Made by a program: the position numbers and the translations under genes. From contig OZ231126.1 of assembly GCA_965153355.1 (NCBI GenBank), positions 22,134,001-22,198,000 of the forward strand: 64,000 nt of DNA, given 5' to 3'. How positions within the stretch are numbered: the first letter of the stretch is position 1; each line of letters begins with the position of its first letter. The DNA is from Flaccisagitta enflata (Eukaryota > Chaetognatha > Sagittoidea > Aphragmophora). This document shows positions 60,760 through 64,000 of this stretch, one piece after another. Under the pieces are notes generated by a model. It worked only from the letters and a program-made list of their open reading frames with translations. It did no database searches and had not been told where the DNA came from.

Positions 60760-61083
60760 CAGAGACAGTTTCGAAATATTTACGAATTGAAAGATAACAG
60801 AAATAAATGAGCATAAATGAGCATAAATGAGCTCAAACGTGAAGGGATGTTTACCGACAGCGGAGAGTAAGAAGTGGGGATGTGAAAGGGGTCGATATTT
60901 ATGCCGCTTCCACAGCTTCCGTCTCCGCTTCCGTCTCCGCTTCCGCTTCCATTTTACAGTTCGAATACTATGGTAGTAGCTATCCCCTCCTCCAAATTGG
61001 AACCGGTCAATCGCTTCCACATCCCTAGTAAGAAGGGAAACTGCACTTAGAAAGGCGGATGAAATTTTACGTAGTTTCGACAT
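60760..61083 (-). CDS. Orphan open frame beside the palindrome
   Basis: ATG at 61083 opens MSKLRKISSAFLSAVSLLTR, then DVEAIDRFQFGGGDSYYHSI, then a Lys/Arg-rich stretch from a GGAAGCGGAGACGGAAGC repeat. The frame continues into the palindrome to a stop at 60718, so the end is not ancestral. The first 45 residues look protein-like, but no family is recognised. It could be one exon or a chance frame. Confidence 0.22.
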
Positions 61084-61293
61084 GGAGTTAGATTTGCATT
61101 CTATAGGTTGTAATGATCATTGGTAAATCGGCCGTATAATGTTCTTTTTATAACTGCCCCTTCCCCCTATTAGCTTAAACATTGGAAATTATAACTTCAT
61201 GAGGAATCGTTTCTCCTTCCTTAAATTGAAGATCGTGTTGTGAGAAATTTGATGGAACATTTGCTAGTGCGGAGAAGAGAAAACATGATCTGA

Positions 61294-61555
61294 TAACAAG
61301 TGACGTTGGGGTCACAATATCGTTGCGGACGGGTGGGCAGGGGCATGCAACGACCTTCCACACTCTCTTTCCCCCCCCCCCCGCACACACTCACAAGCAC
61401 AGAATAATTCAACTGCGGCATCCAAAATGCGCGTTTTCGCACTTTCCAACTCGATCGTTACGGACCAATGGAGCAACGGAACGGCGGACCGACGGACCAA
61501 CGGACCGACGGACAGACAAAGCCTCTTTTAAAGTTGCGTAGCCGCAACTAAAAAC
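61294..61555 (+). mobile_element. Family A repeat, GTTGCG-hairpin subfamily
   Basis: AACAAGTGACGTTGGGGTCA, ATCGTTGCGGACGGGTGGGC, (GACGGACCAACGGACC), AAGCCTCTTTTAAA and hairpin GTTGCG-TAGC-CGCAAC then TAAAAA. A C11 run lies near 61371. Confidence 0.8.
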
Positions 61556-61839
61556 AGAGGGAAATAAAAGGAAACGAAAAACTTGAAAGAGCAATAAAAC
61601 AGGAGAAAAAAAAAAGACTGGAAGAAAGGAAGCACAAAAGCAAACCAGTGGCTGTCGCCAAAAGATGTGAATTGCAGGTGTTGAGTACACCATGTTCAGT
61701 AAAGATGCATTGGTTTTTCTAAATAATAAAGTATGAAAAGGAGTATCGCAAAAGTAAAAGAGAAAAAGGACATTTGATAAAAAAAAAGTGTGATATGGCA
61801 GAGATAAAGAATCTATTATGAAAAGCAGATAGTCAGACG

Positions 61840-62521
61840 GCATGATAAAAACCAAATGTGAAAGATATTGAAAAAAAAATAGCAAAGATAAAAAAACTGT
61901 TATGAAAGAGGGAAAGACGGCATGATAAAAACCAAATAAAAAAAATTATTGAAGGGAAAGACGGCATTGATAAAAAAGTCATTATGAAAGATGAAAGATA
62001 AAAAAGTTGATATAAAGATTGGAAAGACAATGAAAATAAAAAACAACAACATGATGAACCGAGTGGGGCTATAGTGAATTGCTTAATGCAATTCACAATG
62101 ATGTAAGGGAAAGACGGCATGGTAAAAACCCAGTGATAAAAAGTATTGAGGGGAAAGACGGCAAAGATGAAAATGTAAGCAAGGATAGGAAATGACGACA
62201 TTAAAAACCCATACAAGGGAAAGACAGCAGTGATGAAATCCTGAAAAAGAACTTAAAAAAAGATATTAGATATAATGTAAGGAAAAGACGGCATGATAAA
62301 AACTCAGTGATGAAACAATTGAGGGGAAAGACGGCAAAGATAAAAAGATAAGGGGAAAGACGGCAAAGATAAAAAGATAAGGGGAAAGACGGCAAAGATA
62401 AAAAGATAAGGGGAAAGACGGCAAAGATAAAAAAGCTATGATGAAAAGCGGAAGGATGAAAAAAAACTACTTGATAAGCCGTGTGGGGCTACAGTGAATT
62501 GCTTAACGCAATTCACAATAA
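61840..62521. repeat. GGGAAAGACGGCA minisatellite with two hairpin blocks
   Basis: GGGAAAGACGGCA plus (A/T)GATAAAAA.. units vary from about 28 to 60 bp. The purest run is four 28-bp units at about 62330-62440. Two 42-bp blocks, GTGGGGCTA.AGTGAATTGC followed by a GCAATTCAC inverted half, occur at 62062-62098 and 62482-62519. Each can form a GTGAATTGC/GCAATTCAC hairpin. Confidence 0.72.
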
Positions 62522-62912
62522 AGAAAAGTAAATCACAAATAGAAAGCATATTCGAAGGAAAGCTCGAAGATTAAAGAAGACATTCATGGATAAATTGCGT
62601 GTTCCAGAAAAAAGGAGGAAAGAACGGGAGGAAAAACGGAAGGCAAAGAAATCGGAGGAAATATGAGGAAATGAATAGACCAAGAAGAAAATGAGAACAA
62701 ATGGGGAAAGATAATGAAAGAAAAAAAAAAAGGATGAGAAAAACCCTGAAATTGGCAGGTGAGACGGCTTGATAACTAGTAAGACTAAGTCTCTAAGGTA
62801 TGGTTTTTATATCAAATGATAAATGAATGCTTGAAATTGATTGTCGAAAGTTCAAAGAATAATGTCATTTGCAGTTGGTAATTCTTGATTTCCTCCACAG
62901 GTTCCAAGTATC

Positions 62913-63159
<247 letters not shown>

Positions 63160-63261
63160 GGCGTGTTTGACCGGCAAACCAGGCTGGAGGGGCAACTCCC
63201 ATAAGGCCCACGCGACAATTCGCATGCAATAGGGTCACGCTCTTTTGTTTACAGGTCAAAC

Positions 63262-63262
<1 letters not shown>

Positions 63263-63352
<90 letters not shown>

Positions 63353-63372
63353 GGAGAGAAAGACAGACAGAC

Positions 63373-63434
<62 letters not shown>

Positions 63435-63602
63435 TGAGACAGAAAGACAGACAGAAAGACAGATAGAAAGACAGACAGAACGACAGACAGACAGAAAGAC
63501 AGACAGACAGAAAGACAGACAGGTAGACAGCCAGGAAGACATAAAGAAATAGACAGACAGACAAATAGACAGGCAGACAGACAAACAGACAGACTGAGAG
63601 GG
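63263..63602. repeat. (GA)n-(GACA)n compound microsatellite
   Basis: GA to 63350, then GACA with GAAA, GATA and GGCA variants. 63603-64000 shows no gene. Confidence 0.96.
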
Positions 63603-64000
63603 AGATATTAGGAACAAAACGAGAAATAGACAAACAAACTTTTTAAAAACCAGTAAATGATATCTTGCTTACTAAGCGGTAAAGGGACATTTTACTCACA
63701 TTTATTAGTTAATATGATAGACAAACACACAAGCAGGTAGGTCAGGAATAGTCAAGTAAAGACAACAAAAATATTGTACAAAAGAGAGAGACACAGTAAC
63801 TTAGGTAAAATCTCTTTTGTTGCAGGCATAGCGTTTTTTACCTTATGCTGTATGACGGAGAAGTGATGATAAAAGGGGCGGAAACAGAGTGTGAGAAGTG
63901 GAGGGAGATGGTGATGGTTATGCAATCAATGCAAATGATGATGTTGTTCGACGATGGAGAGAAAATCAAGACAGCAGAAGTACAGATGAACCCTGCAACA

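Overview
This is a gene-poor, repeat-dense window from an animal (metazoan) nuclear genome. It shows spliced genes with canonical GT...AG introns, a C2H2 zinc-finger gene, a homeobox gene of the posterior Hox (Abd-B) class, hAT, LINE and Tc1/mariner-type relics, and very abundant microsatellites and minisatellites. The Hox homeodomain is too divergent for a typical arthropod or vertebrate Abd-B/Hox9-13. Together with pearl/HINE-like repeats carrying (ACGG)n blocks it suggests a lophotrochozoan, perhaps a mollusc. That placement is inference.

Genes. (1) 337-2143 (+): a multi-finger C2H2 protein whose reading frame is split by a 776-bp TA-flanked palindromic MITE. Removing the insert and one TA restores a complete finger in frame. 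(2) 25056-26497 (-): a previously unpredicted cysteine-rich, probably secreted protein. It has two well-defined exons with matching splice phases and a possible signal-peptide exon that contains an in-frame TGA. (3) 42797-53063 (-): a complete three-exon posterior Hox gene of 375 codons. Its alanine-rich N-terminal exon, alanine-rich middle exon and homeodomain exon all join in matching phase. Broken coding relics are a LINE reverse transcriptase with a Cys-rich segment (7239-7908, -) and a hAT transposase C-terminus (31495-31950, -). Three orphan open frames (35270, 56325, 60718) are listed with low confidence.

Mobile DNA. The dominant family, called A here, has about 22 copies. It runs from CAAGGCC..., through a (GACGGACC)-type tetranucleotide block, to a terminal hairpin such as AGTCGCG..CGCGACT. 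The hairpin arms change together between copies (GTCGCG/CGCGAC, GTTGCG/CGCAAC, AGGTGC/GCACCT). Long forms also hold different short tandem arrays. This resembles Helentron-associated elements (HINE, DINE-1, pearl). Family D has inverted GGGCAGCGGCCCC ends around a 20-21-bp minisatellite; one copy has perfect 59-bp arms. Six TA-flanked palindromic MITEs belong to different families. One TTAA-flanked 2.7-kb palindrome is built mostly of a 20-bp minisatellite. Another element with roughly 185-bp inverted ends abuts the Hox stop codon.

Layout. 0-2.2 kb zinc-finger gene and MITE; 2.2-9 kb relics and a LINE; 9-24.3 kb microsatellites and MITEs; 25-26.5 kb Cys-rich gene; 27-41 kb family A and D elements, a hAT relic and satellites; 42-53 kb Hox gene with repeat-filled introns; 54-64 kb family D, the large palindrome and microsatellites. 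No RNA gene or CRISPR array was found. The three genes are unrelated in function and do not form an operon or pathway.
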